A stretch of 64,000 nucleotides of DNA. Source: an uncultured Verrucomicrobiota bacterium. GTDB lineage: Bacteria; Verrucomicrobiota; Verrucomicrobiia; Limisphaerales; UBA9464. Under the pieces are notes generated by a model. The model had not been told where the DNA came from. It worked only from the letters and a program-made list of their open reading frames with translations, and did not search any database. Made by a program: the position numbers and the translations under genes. Each line of letters starts with the position of its first letter. Position 1 is the first letter of the stretch. Below, one piece after another: positions 39,459 to 49,239 of this stretch. The stretch is from the NCBI GenBank assembly GCA_903916195.1, contig CAIWVP010000118.1, forward strand, positions 62,001 through 126,000, given 5' to 3'.

Positions 39459-41318
39459 ATGAACATCCGCATCCGCTTCCCCCTCGCCGCGATCGCCGCC
39501 GCGATCTCCTTGTCCTGGTCGTCCGCCGCCGTTCCGCCGCCGGGCCAGCTCTTCCCGGAGGACACCTTGGTGATCGTCACCGTCCCGGCATGGCCCGAAG
39601 CCAAGGCCGCGTTCGACCGCGGCAACTACGGCAAACTGTGGGCCGATCCGGCCATGAAGCCGTTCCGCGACAAGCTGGAGGCCAAGTTCACGGAGAAGGT
39701 CCTCGGCGACCTCGAGAAGGAGCTCGGCATCAAGACGGCTGATTATCTCCCGCTGCTCCAGGGCCAGCTCTCGGTCGCGCTGCTCCAGAACGGATGGAAC
39801 CTGGCCGACGACAAGACCGAGCCGGCCGCCGTGCTGGTGCTCGACGCCAAGGACAAATCGGACCAACTCAAGGCCAAGCTCGCCGAGGCGCGCCAGAAGC
39901 TCACCGAGGCCAAACGCCCGCTGAGGACCGAGAAGATCCGCGACGTGGAGTTCACCACCGTGGTCCTCGAACCGATGAAACCGAAGCCGGGTGCCCCGAG
40001 GTCCAAGGAGGACGAGGACGATGAGGATGACAAGGGCGGCAAGACACCGAAGAAGACGGAGCTGACCTTCGGGCAGGTCGATTCCGCGCTGGTGGTCGGT
40101 GATTCGATCAAGGCGATCGAGAAGGTCGTCGCCAAGCTCACCGGCGGATCGGTGCCGTCGGTCGGCGACACCGCGGAATTCCAGGGCAGCGAGAAGGCCG
40201 CGTCCTTCCGCGGCTCATACGCATTTGCCTGGGTGAACGTCGCCGCGGTCTCAGGCGTGCTCGGCGCCGGAGCCGACATGCTGCGACCGCAAGCGGCCGC
40301 GCTGGGCATCGACCCGAGGAAGGCGCTCGCGGCGTTCGGCATCGACGGCCTGCGGAGCCTCGCGTTCTCCGCCCAGCAGACGCCCGAGGGCAGCTTCGGC
40401 ATCTTCGCCGCCGGCATCCCTGAAGCCAAGCGGACCGGCCTCTTCAAGCTGATCGCCTTCGAGCCGAAGGACGCCGCGCCGCCCGCCTTCGTGCCGGCGG
40501 ACGCCGTCAAGTTCCAGCGTTGGCGGATCAACGGGCAGAAGACCTGGGCCGCGCTCGAATCGATGTTGTCGGAGGTGTCGCCGCAGCTCGGCGGGTTCCT
40601 CCAGATGTCGATCAGCGCGCTGGGCAAGGACAAGGACCCGAACTTCGATTTCAAGAAGGCCTTCGTCGGGAACCTCGGCGACGACTTCGTGACCTTCGAG
40701 AAAGCGCCGAAGGGCAGGACCATGGCCGAGCTCTCCGAACCACCCGGCCTCACGCTGCTCGGCTCCGGCAACCCCGACCAGCTCGCCTCGGGCTTCAAGG
40801 CCGCCGCAAGCCTGTTGCCGACCGGAGGCGAGGACCCGAAGGAACGCGAGTTCAACGGGAAGAAGATCTTCGGCCTCAAGATGGGCACGCCCGGCCAGCC
40901 CGACAGCAAGCTGCTCGAGGTCGCGGCCAGCGGCGGATTCGTCGCGATGGGAAGCAGCCCGGCGGTGCTCGAAGAGTATCTGCGCAGCGCGGAAGGCGGC
41001 AGCAAACCGCTCAAGGATGCTCCCGGCCTGGCCGAGGCGGCGCAGAAGGTAGGCGGCATGGGCACCGGGCTTTTCGGCTACCAGGACCAGCGAGAGACCA
41101 CGCGCGCGATGTGGGAAGCGCTCCGCCAAGGCGGCGGGCTCGGCAAGATGATCCCGGGCAGCAACCCTCAATCCACGAAGGCGATGGACGAGTGGTTCGA
41201 CGCCACGCTGCTGCCACCCTTCGAACAGGTCGCCGGCCACTTCGGCATGACCGTCTACGCCGGCTCTTGGGACGCGCAGGGCTTCAGCATCCGAGGTTTC
41301 GGCCCGGACGCGAAGTAA
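39459..41318 (+). CDS. Secreted hypothetical protein (DUF3352-like architecture)
   Basis: MNIRIRFPLAAIAAAISLSWSSAAVPPPGQLFPEDTLVIVTVPAWPEAKAAF; internal acidic stretch KEDEDDEDDKGGK. Confidence 0.7.
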   Translation: MNIRIRFPLAAIAAAISLSWSSAAVPPPGQLFPEDTLVIVTVPAWPEAKAAFDRGNYGKLWADPAMKPFRDKLEAKFTEKVLGDLEKELGIKTADYLPLLQGQLSVALLQNGWNLADDKTEPAAVLVLDAKDKSDQLKAKLAEARQKLTEAKRPLRTEKIRDVEFTTVVLEPMKPKPGAPRSKEDEDDEDDKGGKTPKKTELTFGQVDSALVVGDSIKAIEKVVAKLTGGSVPSVGDTAEFQGSEKAASFRGSYAFAWVNVAAVSGVLGAGADMLRPQAAALGIDPRKALAAFGIDGLRSLAFSAQQTPEGSFGIFAAGIPEAKRTGLFKLIAFEPKDAAPPAFVPADAVKFQRWRINGQKTWAALESMLSEVSPQLGGFLQMSISALGKDKDPNFDFKKAFVGNLGDDFVTFEKAPKGRTMAELSEPPGLTLLGSGNPDQLASGFKAAASLLPTGGEDPKEREFNGKKIFGLKMGTPGQPDSKLLEVAASGGFVAMGSSPAVLEEYLRSAEGGSKPLKDAPGLAEAAQKVGGMGTGLFGYQDQRETTRAMWEALRQGGGLGKMIPGSNPQSTKAMDEWFDATLLPPFEQVAGHFGMTVYAGSWDAQGFSIRGFGPDAK

Positions 41319-41693
41319 GCGCCGGTGGTGTCCTGTTCCGGACCGGGTCGAGCCCTTCGATGCGAACGTGAAGCGACGAGCCGCCCAGCTCGCCGCTGGG
41401 ACGGCCGGATCGGGGATGCCGGCCGAGACATCGCTTTCGTCCGGATCGGCGGTCGGCGACTGAAGTGGGTCGGCGGTCGGTCTCACCGCAGCCGTCTGCG
41501 GATGGCTGGCCAGCCGGTCCGGCGACGACTTCTTGCGAGGTGTCGTCGTCCACGTCGGGTGACACCGACTTCTGGCTCGACGAACGGTCCACCCGGACCC
41601 GCCATCTCTCCGAAGGTAAAAAACTTTTGGCGCAGATCATCCCCAGTTTTTCCGGCACCTAAGGATTGTGCGGCCCGTGGCCCGCACGGCACG

Positions 41694-42941
41694 ATGCAAC
41701 CCATGTGGCAGTTCCTGCGCCGGATCTCGCTGACCCATTGGATCCTCATCTCGATGCTGGTCGGCGGGCTCATCGGCTGGTTGTTCCCGGCCGAAGCACA
41801 GCAGCTCAAGCTGTTCTCGAACCTCTTCCTCAAGGCGATCAAGTGCATCCTGGTGCCGCTCGTGTTCGGCACCTTGGTCGTCGGCATCGCCAGCCATAGC
41901 GAAGACCTCAAGGCGGTCGGCCGGCTCGCCCTCAAATCCATCTTCTACTTCGAGGTGGTGACCACGCTGGCGCTGCTCATCGGCCTGGCCGCCGTGAACC
42001 TCACGCGACCCGGCGACGGGATGACCTTGCCGGCCCACAGCGCCGCCGAGGGCGTCACCGCCAGCAAGGTCACGCTCTCGGGGATCATCGAGCACATCGT
42101 GCCCAGGAGCTTCTTCGAGGCGGCGGCCGCGAACGACGTCCTGCAGGTGGTGTTCTTCGCCATCGTCTTCGGCGTCGCGCTGGCGCAGACCGAGGGCAAG
42201 CCGCGCGAGCACATGCTCCAGTTCTGCGAGGGGCTCACCGAGGTGATGTTCAAGTTCACCGGGCTGGTGATGATGTTCGCGCCCATCGGCATCGGCGCGG
42301 CGATGGCGTACACCGTCGGCCACAGCGGGCTCGGGGTGCTGCTCAACCTCGCGAAGCTCATCCTCACGCTCTACGCGGCCCTGGCGGTTTTCTGCCTCGT
42401 CGTGCTGTTGCCGGTCGCGCTGTGGGCGGGCATCCCGGTGCGCCGTTTCCTGACCACCCTGCGCGAGCCGATGCTGCTGGCGTTCACCACCACTTCCTCG
42501 GACGCCGCGATGCCCGAAGCGATGAAGCGTCTGATCGGGCTCGGCGTGCCCAAGCGGATCGTGTCGTTCGTGATGCCGCTGGGCTATTCCTTCAACCTCG
42601 ACGGTTCCACGCTCTATCTCGCCGTCGCGTCGGTCTTCGTCGCGCAGGCGGCCAAGGTGGAGCTCACCATCGCGCAACAGGTGACGATGCTCATCACGCT
42701 CATGCTCACGAGCAAGGGCATGGCGGGCATCCCGCGGGCGTCGCAGGTCATCCTCGCCGGCACGCTGGTCACCTTCGGCCTGCCGCTGGAAGGCGTCGCC
42801 CTCATCATCGGCGTGGACGAGCTCATGGACATGGCGCGCACGACGGTGAACCTGCTGGGCAACTGCCTCGCGACCGCGGTGATGGCGCGATGGGAAGGCG
42901 TGAAGCTCGCGCACGACGGTCCTGCGACCGGCGCGAAGTGA
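41694..42941 (+). CDS. gltP: Dicarboxylate/amino acid:cation symporter (DAACS family)
   Basis: LFLKAIKCILVPLVFGTLVVGIASHSEDLKAVGRLALKSIFYFE...TTSSDAAMPEAMKRLIGLGVPKRIVSFVMPLGYSFNLDGSTLYLAVASVFVAQ...TSKGMAGIPRAS. Confidence 0.93.
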   Translation: MQPMWQFLRRISLTHWILISMLVGGLIGWLFPAEAQQLKLFSNLFLKAIKCILVPLVFGTLVVGIASHSEDLKAVGRLALKSIFYFEVVTTLALLIGLAAVNLTRPGDGMTLPAHSAAEGVTASKVTLSGIIEHIVPRSFFEAAAANDVLQVVFFAIVFGVALAQTEGKPREHMLQFCEGLTEVMFKFTGLVMMFAPIGIGAAMAYTVGHSGLGVLLNLAKLILTLYAALAVFCLVVLLPVALWAGIPVRRFLTTLREPMLLAFTTTSSDAAMPEAMKRLIGLGVPKRIVSFVMPLGYSFNLDGSTLYLAVASVFVAQAAKVELTIAQQVTMLITLMLTSKGMAGIPRASQVILAGTLVTFGLPLEGVALIIGVDELMDMARTTVNLLGNCLATAVMARWEGVKLAHDGPATGAK

Positions 42942-43090
42942 ACGTGCCGCGCGAGGCACGGCTTGGCCACGCTGTCGCGCAGCGGCGCGAAGCCACCTAG
43001 CACACGGCTGGCCGCCCACGAGACGGGCTTCCCGGTCCCGATCCCCTCTCCGCGCCTTGACGGCTTCGCCCGGGCTCTTTCGTCGTCCGC

Positions 43091-43126
43091 GAAAACAAAA
43101 AGGCCCCGGCAGGAATCGCCGGGGCC
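43091..43126 (-). terminator. Rho-independent terminator for korAB
   Basis: Minus strand GGCCCCGGCgattcctGCCGGGGCCTTTTTGTTTTC: 9-bp GC-rich stem plus T-tract, 20 bp after the korB stop. Confidence 0.9.
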
Positions 43127-43146
43127 TGGTGGGATCCGATATCCGA

Positions 43147-44103
43147 TCACTTCATGCGATCGAAGTTCTTCTGGAGGATCTGCCAATCGGCGAGGCCTTG
43201 GACCTTCGCCTTGTGGTCGGCGATGATCTTGGCCTCGTTGGCGTTCTTGGTCGGACGGTCCGCCTTGTAGAAGATGCCGAAGTTACCGGGCCACGCCTCA
43301 TCGGCGAGTTTGTAGGCCGCGTACTCGTCCGTGACGTCGTGCTCTTTCGGGACCTCGTTGAACACGCCGCCCTTGCGCGGGATGGCCTTGTCGAAGGCGC
43401 CGGGGAAGAACTCGACGCACTCGCTGAGGCACTGGATGAAGCTGAACCCGTCGTGGTCCATCGCCGCCTCCATCGTGGCGAGCAGATGGTTGGGGTTCAT
43501 CGCCGAGGCGCGGGCCACGAAGGTCGCACCGGCGCTGACCGCCTGCTTCACGGGGTTGACCGGACGATCCGAGCTGCCCCAGATGTCGGTCTTCGACTTG
43601 TAGCCGAGCGGCGAGGTGGGCGAGGTCTGGTTCTTGGTGAGGCCGTAGACCTGGTTGTCCATCACCACGTAGGTGAGCTTGATGTTCCTCCGGGCCGTGT
43701 GGGTGAAGTGGTTGCCACCGATCGAGAAGGCGTCGCCGTCGCCGCCGAACACGAACACGTGCAGGTCGGGCCGGCTGATGCTCACGCCGCTGGCATAGGG
43801 CAGCGCGCGGCCGTGGATGAAGTGCGCGCCATGGCCCTGCACGAAGTACGGGAACCGGCTGGAGCAGCCGATGCCGGCGACGGTGGTCACCTTCTCGTGC
43901 CACAGCTTGCGGCGTTCGATGAGCTTGAAGTAGAGCGCGAGGACCGAGAAATCACCGCAGCCGGGACACCAGGTCGGATGGTCGGCGGAGATCTCTTTCT
44001 TGGTCAGCGGCTTGCGGTCGGCGTCGAGGAGCGGCGCGACCGGCGTGAGGTCGAGGCTGCCCGTGCGGGGCAGGGAGACGAGAGGGAAAGCGAGCGTGCT
44101 CAT
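43147..44103 (-). CDS. korB: 2-oxoacid:ferredoxin oxidoreductase, beta subunit
   Basis: HPTWCPGCGDFSVLALYFKLIERR...GIGCSSRFPYFVQGHGAHFIHGRALPYASGV...FGGDGDAFSIGGNHFTHTARRN; TPP-binding beta subunit signatures. Confidence 0.93.
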   Translation of the reverse strand: MSTLAFPLVSLPRTGSLDLTPVAPLLDADRKPLTKKEISADHPTWCPGCGDFSVLALYFKLIERRKLWHEKVTTVAGIGCSSRFPYFVQGHGAHFIHGRALPYASGVSISRPDLHVFVFGGDGDAFSIGGNHFTHTARRNIKLTYVVMDNQVYGLTKNQTSPTSPLGYKSKTDIWGSSDRPVNPVKQAVSAGATFVARASAMNPNHLLATMEAAMDHDGFSFIQCLSECVEFFPGAFDKAIPRKGGVFNEVPKEHDVTDEYAAYKLADEAWPGNFGIFYKADRPTKNANEAKIIADHKAKVQGLADWQILQKNFDRMK

Positions 44104-44137
44104 GTCGGGATAAAACGCGGTCAGGTTCGGTTCCGGT

Positions 44138-45949
44138 TCACTTGGCGCTGGCGAGCGCGCGGGCGCGGTCGAGGATCTCTTTCACCTTCCAGGTGAGACC
44201 GTCGACCTTGTTGATGCCTTGGATCTTCGGGTCCGCATAGCGGGCGCGGAGGACCGAGCCGAGCTGGCCGTAGCCGTAGAGCCCCTCGTCGTTGAGCTCC
44301 ACCACGAACACGTGGTTGAATCCCTTGAAGATGTTCTCCAGGCCGTTGGGCAGCGGGTTGATGTGCTTGAGGTTGATCGACGAGATGGCGTCGCCGACCG
44401 AACGGGCGCGGTCCACGGCCTCGCGCATCGGGCCCTCGGAGCTGCCCCATCCGACCAGGAGGATCTGGCCTTCGGTCGGGCCGTGCACCTTGGGCAACGG
44501 GATCTCGCTAGCGAGCTTGCGCAGCTTGTTGCGGCGCTTGGCGATCATCGCGAGATGCACCTTGGGCGAACCGGTCGGATGTCCGAGCTCGTCGTGCTCG
44601 AGACCGGTCACGACCGGATACTTGCCGCTCGCGACACGGGTGCCGGGGGCAAGATGGCGGGTGAGGCCGTCCGGGGCGCTCAGGTCGTAGGGCTTGTGTT
44701 CGGCGACCGGCGTCAGATCGGGGGAGATGTCTTGGCAGACCTGCTCGAGCTTCGGCTCGGGGAACGCCTCGATGCGCGTGGCGATGCCCTGGTCGGTGAG
44801 GATGAAGACCGGCGTGCTGTATTTGCGCGCGATGTTGACCGCCTCGATCGCGGTGTAGAAGCAGTCCTCGACGCCGCTCGGAGCGAGCACGACGCGCGGG
44901 CTGTCGCCGTGGCCACCGAAGGTCGCGATGTTGAGGTCGGATTGCTCGACGTTGGTCGGCATGCCCGTGGACGGGCCGCCGCGCTGCACATCGACGATGA
45001 TCAGCGGCATCTCGGCCATCGATGCCCAGCCGATCGCCTCGGTCTTGAGCGAGATGCCGGGACCTGACGAACCGGTCACCGCCACGCGTCCGCCCCAGCT
45101 GGCGCCGAGCGCCATGGAGACGGAGGCGATCTCATCCTCGCACTGGATGAAGCTGCCGCCGTACTTCGGGAGCTCCTTGCGGAGCAGCTCCATGATGTCG
45201 GACCACGGGGTGATCGGATAGCCGGCACCGAACCGCACGCCGGCGGCGATGAGGCCGTAGGCAAGGGCTTCGTTGCCGTTCATCACCACCTGTTGGCCGC
45301 CTTTGTCCGCGCCGGGATAGAACTGGTAGCTCTTGAGCAGGTTCTCAAGGCTGTGGTTGTAGCCGGAATCAAAGCAGGCGTTGGCGTTGTCGAGGATCGA
45401 CGCGTCCTTGCCGCCGAAGCGCTCGCTGAAGAGGCGCTTCAGCTTGGCGACTTCGAGGTCGTAGATCTTGGCCAGAAGGCCGAGGGCGTAGATGTTCTTG
45501 CCCTTGTCGCGGCCGGTGCCGCCGATGGCCTCGACGGTGAGGCCGGAGATGTTCACGCCCACATGGCGGTAGCTCTCCTGCCATTCAGGCTTCGGCGTCA
45601 CGTGGTCCGCGTCGTAGAGCACGATGCCACCGAGCTTGAGCGACTTGATGTGGTCCTCGTAGCTGTGCTGGTAGAAGCACAGGAGCAGGTCGGCCTCGTC
45701 GCCGGCCGACAACACCTCGCCGGATCCGATGCGGACCTGGAAGATCGACGGCCCGCCCGAGATCGTGGACGGGATGGTCATGAAGGTCATGACCTCCTGC
45801 TCGCTCCGGCCCGCGAGCCGGGCCAAGAAACCGCCGATGGCCTGGATGCCGTCCTGCGAGTTGCCTGCGATGCGGATGACCGCTTCGTTGATCTTGGTGA
45901 ATCTGGATTGGCCACCGGCCGAGGTCGGGGCGTCTGCTACTGCGCTCAT
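44138..45949 (-). CDS. korA: 2-oxoacid:acceptor oxidoreductase, alpha subunit (gamma-alpha fusion)
   Basis: N-terminal gamma domain AVIRIAGNSQDGIQAIGGFLARLAGRS, then GNEALAYGLIAAGVRFGAGYPITPWSDIMELL...VDVQRGGPSTGMPTNVEQSDL. Confidence 0.93.
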   Translation of the reverse strand: MSAVADAPTSAGGQSRFTKINEAVIRIAGNSQDGIQAIGGFLARLAGRSEQEVMTFMTIPSTISGGPSIFQVRIGSGEVLSAGDEADLLLCFYQHSYEDHIKSLKLGGIVLYDADHVTPKPEWQESYRHVGVNISGLTVEAIGGTGRDKGKNIYALGLLAKIYDLEVAKLKRLFSERFGGKDASILDNANACFDSGYNHSLENLLKSYQFYPGADKGGQQVVMNGNEALAYGLIAAGVRFGAGYPITPWSDIMELLRKELPKYGGSFIQCEDEIASVSMALGASWGGRVAVTGSSGPGISLKTEAIGWASMAEMPLIIVDVQRGGPSTGMPTNVEQSDLNIATFGGHGDSPRVVLAPSGVEDCFYTAIEAVNIARKYSTPVFILTDQGIATRIEAFPEPKLEQVCQDISPDLTPVAEHKPYDLSAPDGLTRHLAPGTRVASGKYPVVTGLEHDELGHPTGSPKVHLAMIAKRRNKLRKLASEIPLPKVHGPTEGQILLVGWGSSEGPMREAVDRARSVGDAISSINLKHINPLPNGLENIFKGFNHVFVVELNDEGLYGYGQLGSVLRARYADPKIQGINKVDGLTWKVKEILDRARALASAK

Positions 45950-45975
45950 GAAATGTGCCTTTGCTGCGAAAATTT

Positions 45976-46015
45976 GCCGCGTGCCGACACCGATGACATC
46001 GGCGGGACACGCGGC
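45976..46015 (-). promoter_or_regulatory. Structured inverted repeat between the M28 peptidase stop and korA start (leader element or terminator)
   Basis: Outer arms GCCGCGTG/CACGCGGC (45976-45983/46008-46015), inner CCGATG-A-CATCGG (45990-46002); minus strand continues AAATTTT. Confidence 0.5.
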
Positions 46016-46119
46016 GGTTCGTTCGTCAAGCAGCTTACCCGGGGGCGAGGAGGCGTCAAGCGACCGGGCCGATCAAAGTAGCTTATGCGAAGCCATGGCA
46101 GGATTAGCAACCAGTCCTT

Positions 46120-48048
46120 TCACCGGGGAAGCGGCTCCTCCATCTCGGCCAAGGCGTAGGCCATCACCGCCATCGCCGCGGTGCAGCGGGCAAGATCGTG
46201 CGGCGCCACCTTGTCCACCGTGTCGGCCGAGGTGTGGTGGTACCAGAAGTACCGCTCACGATCGACGCGCAGGCCGAGGTTCGGCACGCCGTGCTCCAGC
46301 AACGGCGCGATGTCCGCCTCGCCGGCGCCGTTCGTCACTTTTCCGGCGCCGAGCCGCGAACCGAGGAACCTGCCGATCGACCGGATGACCTCGCCGGCCT
46401 GGGTGCTGCCGGTGAAGGCGAATCCTTCCGGAGCGAACGTGCCGCTGTCGGCCTCGATGGCCGCGATGTGGTCCTTGAGCTCGCCGAGGTGGGCGGTCCG
46501 GTAGGCTTTCGCGCCCGCGCCACCGGTCTCCTCGTTCGTCCAGAGCACCACGCGCACGGTCCGCCGCGGACGGAGCCCGAGTTCCTTCATCAGGCGCAAG
46601 GCCTCCCACGCGGCCAAGCAACCGCCGCCGTCATCCTGTGCGCCTTGTCCGACATCCCACGAATCGATGTGCCCGCCGATCACGACGACCTCGTCCGGCT
46701 TCTCGCGTCCGCGCAACTCGGCGACCACGTTGCGCGACGGTCCGTCCGGCAGCGTCCTCGCCGCCATGCGGAGCCGGACGACCGGCGAGATCCCGCGCGC
46801 CTGCCAGCGGGCCAACCGACCGACGTCCTCCGATGCCAACGCGGCGTGCGGGATCCTCGGGACGTTCGTGGCATAGGACATCGCGCCGGTGTGCGGCGTG
46901 CGCAACGAGAAAGGGGCCACGCTGCGGACGATGCTGGCCACCGCTCCCGCCTTCGCCGCCTCGCTCGCGCCGGCCCAGCGGAACCGGACGGTCTCGCCGT
47001 AGTCCGTGAACGGCGCATCGAACACCACGATCCGGCCCTTCGCCTCGGCGACGCGGTTGCTCAGCTCGGTGAAGTTCGTCACCACCAGCACGCGCGCCGT
47101 CAGCCCGCCGCGCGGCGTCGCGATGCTCCCGCCCAGCCCGAGCATCGGGAGCGATTCGCGGCGCGGCTCCAGCAGCTCCGCCGACTCCTCGCCGCGGATC
47201 CAGCGCGGGACCATGACCGGTTCGCCGCGGACCCGGTCCAAGCCGTCCGCCTTCATCCGGCCCAGGACCCAGTCGATCGCCGCTTCGAGGTTGGTCGAGC
47301 CGGTGAAACGCGCCCCGAAGGTGTCGCACATCTCCGCGAGGCGCCGGTGGGCGAAATCCGAGTTGGTGGCCGCCGCGACCAAACGGTCGAGCGACGCCAC
47401 CAAGGTCGCCGGCAACGCGACCGTCTTGGCGGGAGCGTCCGCCGCCGGCCCGAGTCTCCTCAGCCGGATGCCGCGCAGTTCCGCCGTGGTGCTGTAGCTG
47501 GCGATGCCGAAGGGCTTGCTCGCCTCGATCTCGCCGGCCCTCAAGGCCACGGTCTTGCCGCGGATGTCGGCGTCGACGACCTGATCACCGTCGAGCCAGA
47601 CGCTCAGGTTCGTCGCCGTGACCGCGAGGCGGATCCGGTACCACTGTCCGTTCTTGAAGCGGTGGTAGCGGGTCGTCGAGTTGTGCGCCGCGTCCTCGCC
47701 GTCGAGGCTGGAGATGCCCACGACCGCGCCGCCCCAGCCGCCGACCACGAGCGTCGCGAAGGAATCCTTCACCGGGAACGTGAGCCCGCAGAAGAAGTCG
47801 ATGCCCTGGGTCCGCCGCGCCTCGAGCTCGACCTCGTAGTCCATGGTCGGCGTCGCGTTGGTGTAGCTCACGCCGGTGAGCTGCCCTTGGTTGAGCACCA
47901 TCGTGCCGTCGACCACCTCGATGTCGCCGGCGCCGGCGAACTGCGTCGGGGTCCAACCCGCCAAGGACTTGCCGTCGAACATCGGTCGCCAATCGGCGGC
48001 GAAGGCGGACGAAAGGACGGTGAGGCAGAGCAGCAGCAGGATTCTCAC
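46120..48048 (-). CDS. Secreted DUF1080 (3-keto-disaccharide hydrolase-like) domain fused to M28 metallopeptidase
   Basis: GTG start and signal VRILLLLCLTVLSSAFA; DWRPMFDGKSLAGWTP...GQWYRIRLAVTATNLSVWLDGDQVVD; then M28 VVIGGHIDSWDVGQGAQDDGGGCLAAWEALRLM...LWTNEETGGAGAKAY...YHHTSADTVDKV. Confidence 0.88.
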   Translation of the reverse strand: MRILLLLCLTVLSSAFAADWRPMFDGKSLAGWTPTQFAGAGDIEVVDGTMVLNQGQLTGVSYTNATPTMDYEVELEARRTQGIDFFCGLTFPVKDSFATLVVGGWGGAVVGISSLDGEDAAHNSTTRYHRFKNGQWYRIRLAVTATNLSVWLDGDQVVDADIRGKTVALRAGEIEASKPFGIASYSTTAELRGIRLRRLGPAADAPAKTVALPATLVASLDRLVAAATNSDFAHRRLAEMCDTFGARFTGSTNLEAAIDWVLGRMKADGLDRVRGEPVMVPRWIRGEESAELLEPRRESLPMLGLGGSIATPRGGLTARVLVVTNFTELSNRVAEAKGRIVVFDAPFTDYGETVRFRWAGASEAAKAGAVASIVRSVAPFSLRTPHTGAMSYATNVPRIPHAALASEDVGRLARWQARGISPVVRLRMAARTLPDGPSRNVVAELRGREKPDEVVVIGGHIDSWDVGQGAQDDGGGCLAAWEALRLMKELGLRPRRTVRVVLWTNEETGGAGAKAYRTAHLGELKDHIAAIEADSGTFAPEGFAFTGSTQAGEVIRSIGRFLGSRLGAGKVTNGAGEADIAPLLEHGVPNLGLRVDRERYFWYHHTSADTVDKVAPHDLARCTAAMAVMAYALAEMEEPLPR

Positions 48049-48157
48049 GGAGCCGAGCGTGGACCGATCGCCGGCCGATGGCAGGAAATTTCCGGCGGCC
48101 GTCGGAGACCGATCGGGAGAACCGGAAGGCAGGGGGCCCTCCGCCCGAGGCCGATGC

Positions 48158-49126
48158 TCAACCGACCTTCTCCGCCACGACGCGGAGGATATCGCCGCCA
48201 TCGGGACGTCGGACGGATTCCATGAGGAACCGGAAGAGCCTCCGCGTGGCCGCCACCGGGCCGTGCCGGAAGAAGTAGAACCTCCAGGCGTTCAGCGCGT
48301 GGTGCATGGTCGTGGTCCGCGGACCGGCCTCCGTGCGGAATCCGTGGCGTTCCAGCAGCCGCGTGAGCGTGGCGGCATCGTAGAACCACAGGTGCAGCGG
48401 CGCCGACAGGTGGATCCAATCCGTGCCGTCGTGCTCCAGGCGCACCGCGCGGCCGTTGGGCACCGCGATGTGCAGCCGTCCGCCGGGCCGCAGCAGCCGC
48501 GCCAGTTCGGCGAGCTCCACGCCGGGATCGGCGACATGCTCCAGGCTGTGGCACATCACCGCGATGTCGAAGCCGCCGGCCGGCAGCTTGAGCTCGGCCA
48601 GATGCCCGAGCCGGACCTCGATGCCGGAGGCCTTCGCCATCGCCGCGCCCGATTCGCTCAGGTCGGTGCCGAGGACCTCGCAGCCGCGTTGCCGGAGATA
48701 GATCAACAGGTCGCCGAACCCGGCGCCGACCTCGAGCACGCGCAGCCCTTCGGCCCGGTCCAGGCGCACGTTGATGTCGAAGGCCCACGAGGCGACGACT
48801 CCGGTCAACGGGCTGAGCAGACGGCTCCACCACGCTTGTCCGGCAGGACGCGACCCGCCGTCGCGAAGCACATCCCAGACGGCCTGCTTGAAGGGGCTTC
48901 GCCGGCGTCCGGCGTAGGCGTTGTAGCCCTGTCCGCCGGCCGCGGCGTAGTAGCGTCCGATGATCGCCCCGCCCGGGCGGGGATCGAGCCGGCGCAATCC
49001 GCAGCCGGAGCACTGGACGACCGCCGAACGTCCGCCCGGCGCATCGGCCATCGGCACGACCACCACCGGCACCGATTCCTGCCGACCGCACGCGGCGCAT
49101 CCGACCGATTCCCAACCATCATCCAT
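48158..49126 (-). CDS. Class I SAM-dependent methyltransferase with N-terminal Cys-rich (zinc-ribbon-like) segment
   Basis: CAACGRQE...VQCSGCGLRRLDPRPG; VLEVGAGFGDLLIYLRQRGCEVLGTDLSE...VMCHSLEHVADPGVELAELARLLRPGGRLHIAVPN. Confidence 0.88.
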   Translation of the reverse strand: MDDGWESVGCAACGRQESVPVVVVPMADAPGGRSAVVQCSGCGLRRLDPRPGGAIIGRYYAAAGGQGYNAYAGRRRSPFKQAVWDVLRDGGSRPAGQAWWSRLLSPLTGVVASWAFDINVRLDRAEGLRVLEVGAGFGDLLIYLRQRGCEVLGTDLSESGAAMAKASGIEVRLGHLAELKLPAGGFDIAVMCHSLEHVADPGVELAELARLLRPGGRLHIAVPNGRAVRLEHDGTDWIHLSAPLHLWFYDAATLTRLLERHGFRTEAGPRTTTMHHALNAWRFYFFRHGPVAATRRLFRFLMESVRRPDGGDILRVVAEKVG

Positions 49127-49239
49127 GCCAGAAACCTCTCAGGGACCTCCGGGGAATGGAAGGACCGGACGACCCCGCGGACAGTCGGGCCGGAAGTCCT
49201 GTTTGAGTTTTCCTCCGCCAACTGCGAGAACGCCGCCCC

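Noticed and set aside
37181-39742. 853-aa + strand ORF opposite recG
   Set aside because: Antisense of RecG, whose helicase motifs are unambiguous.
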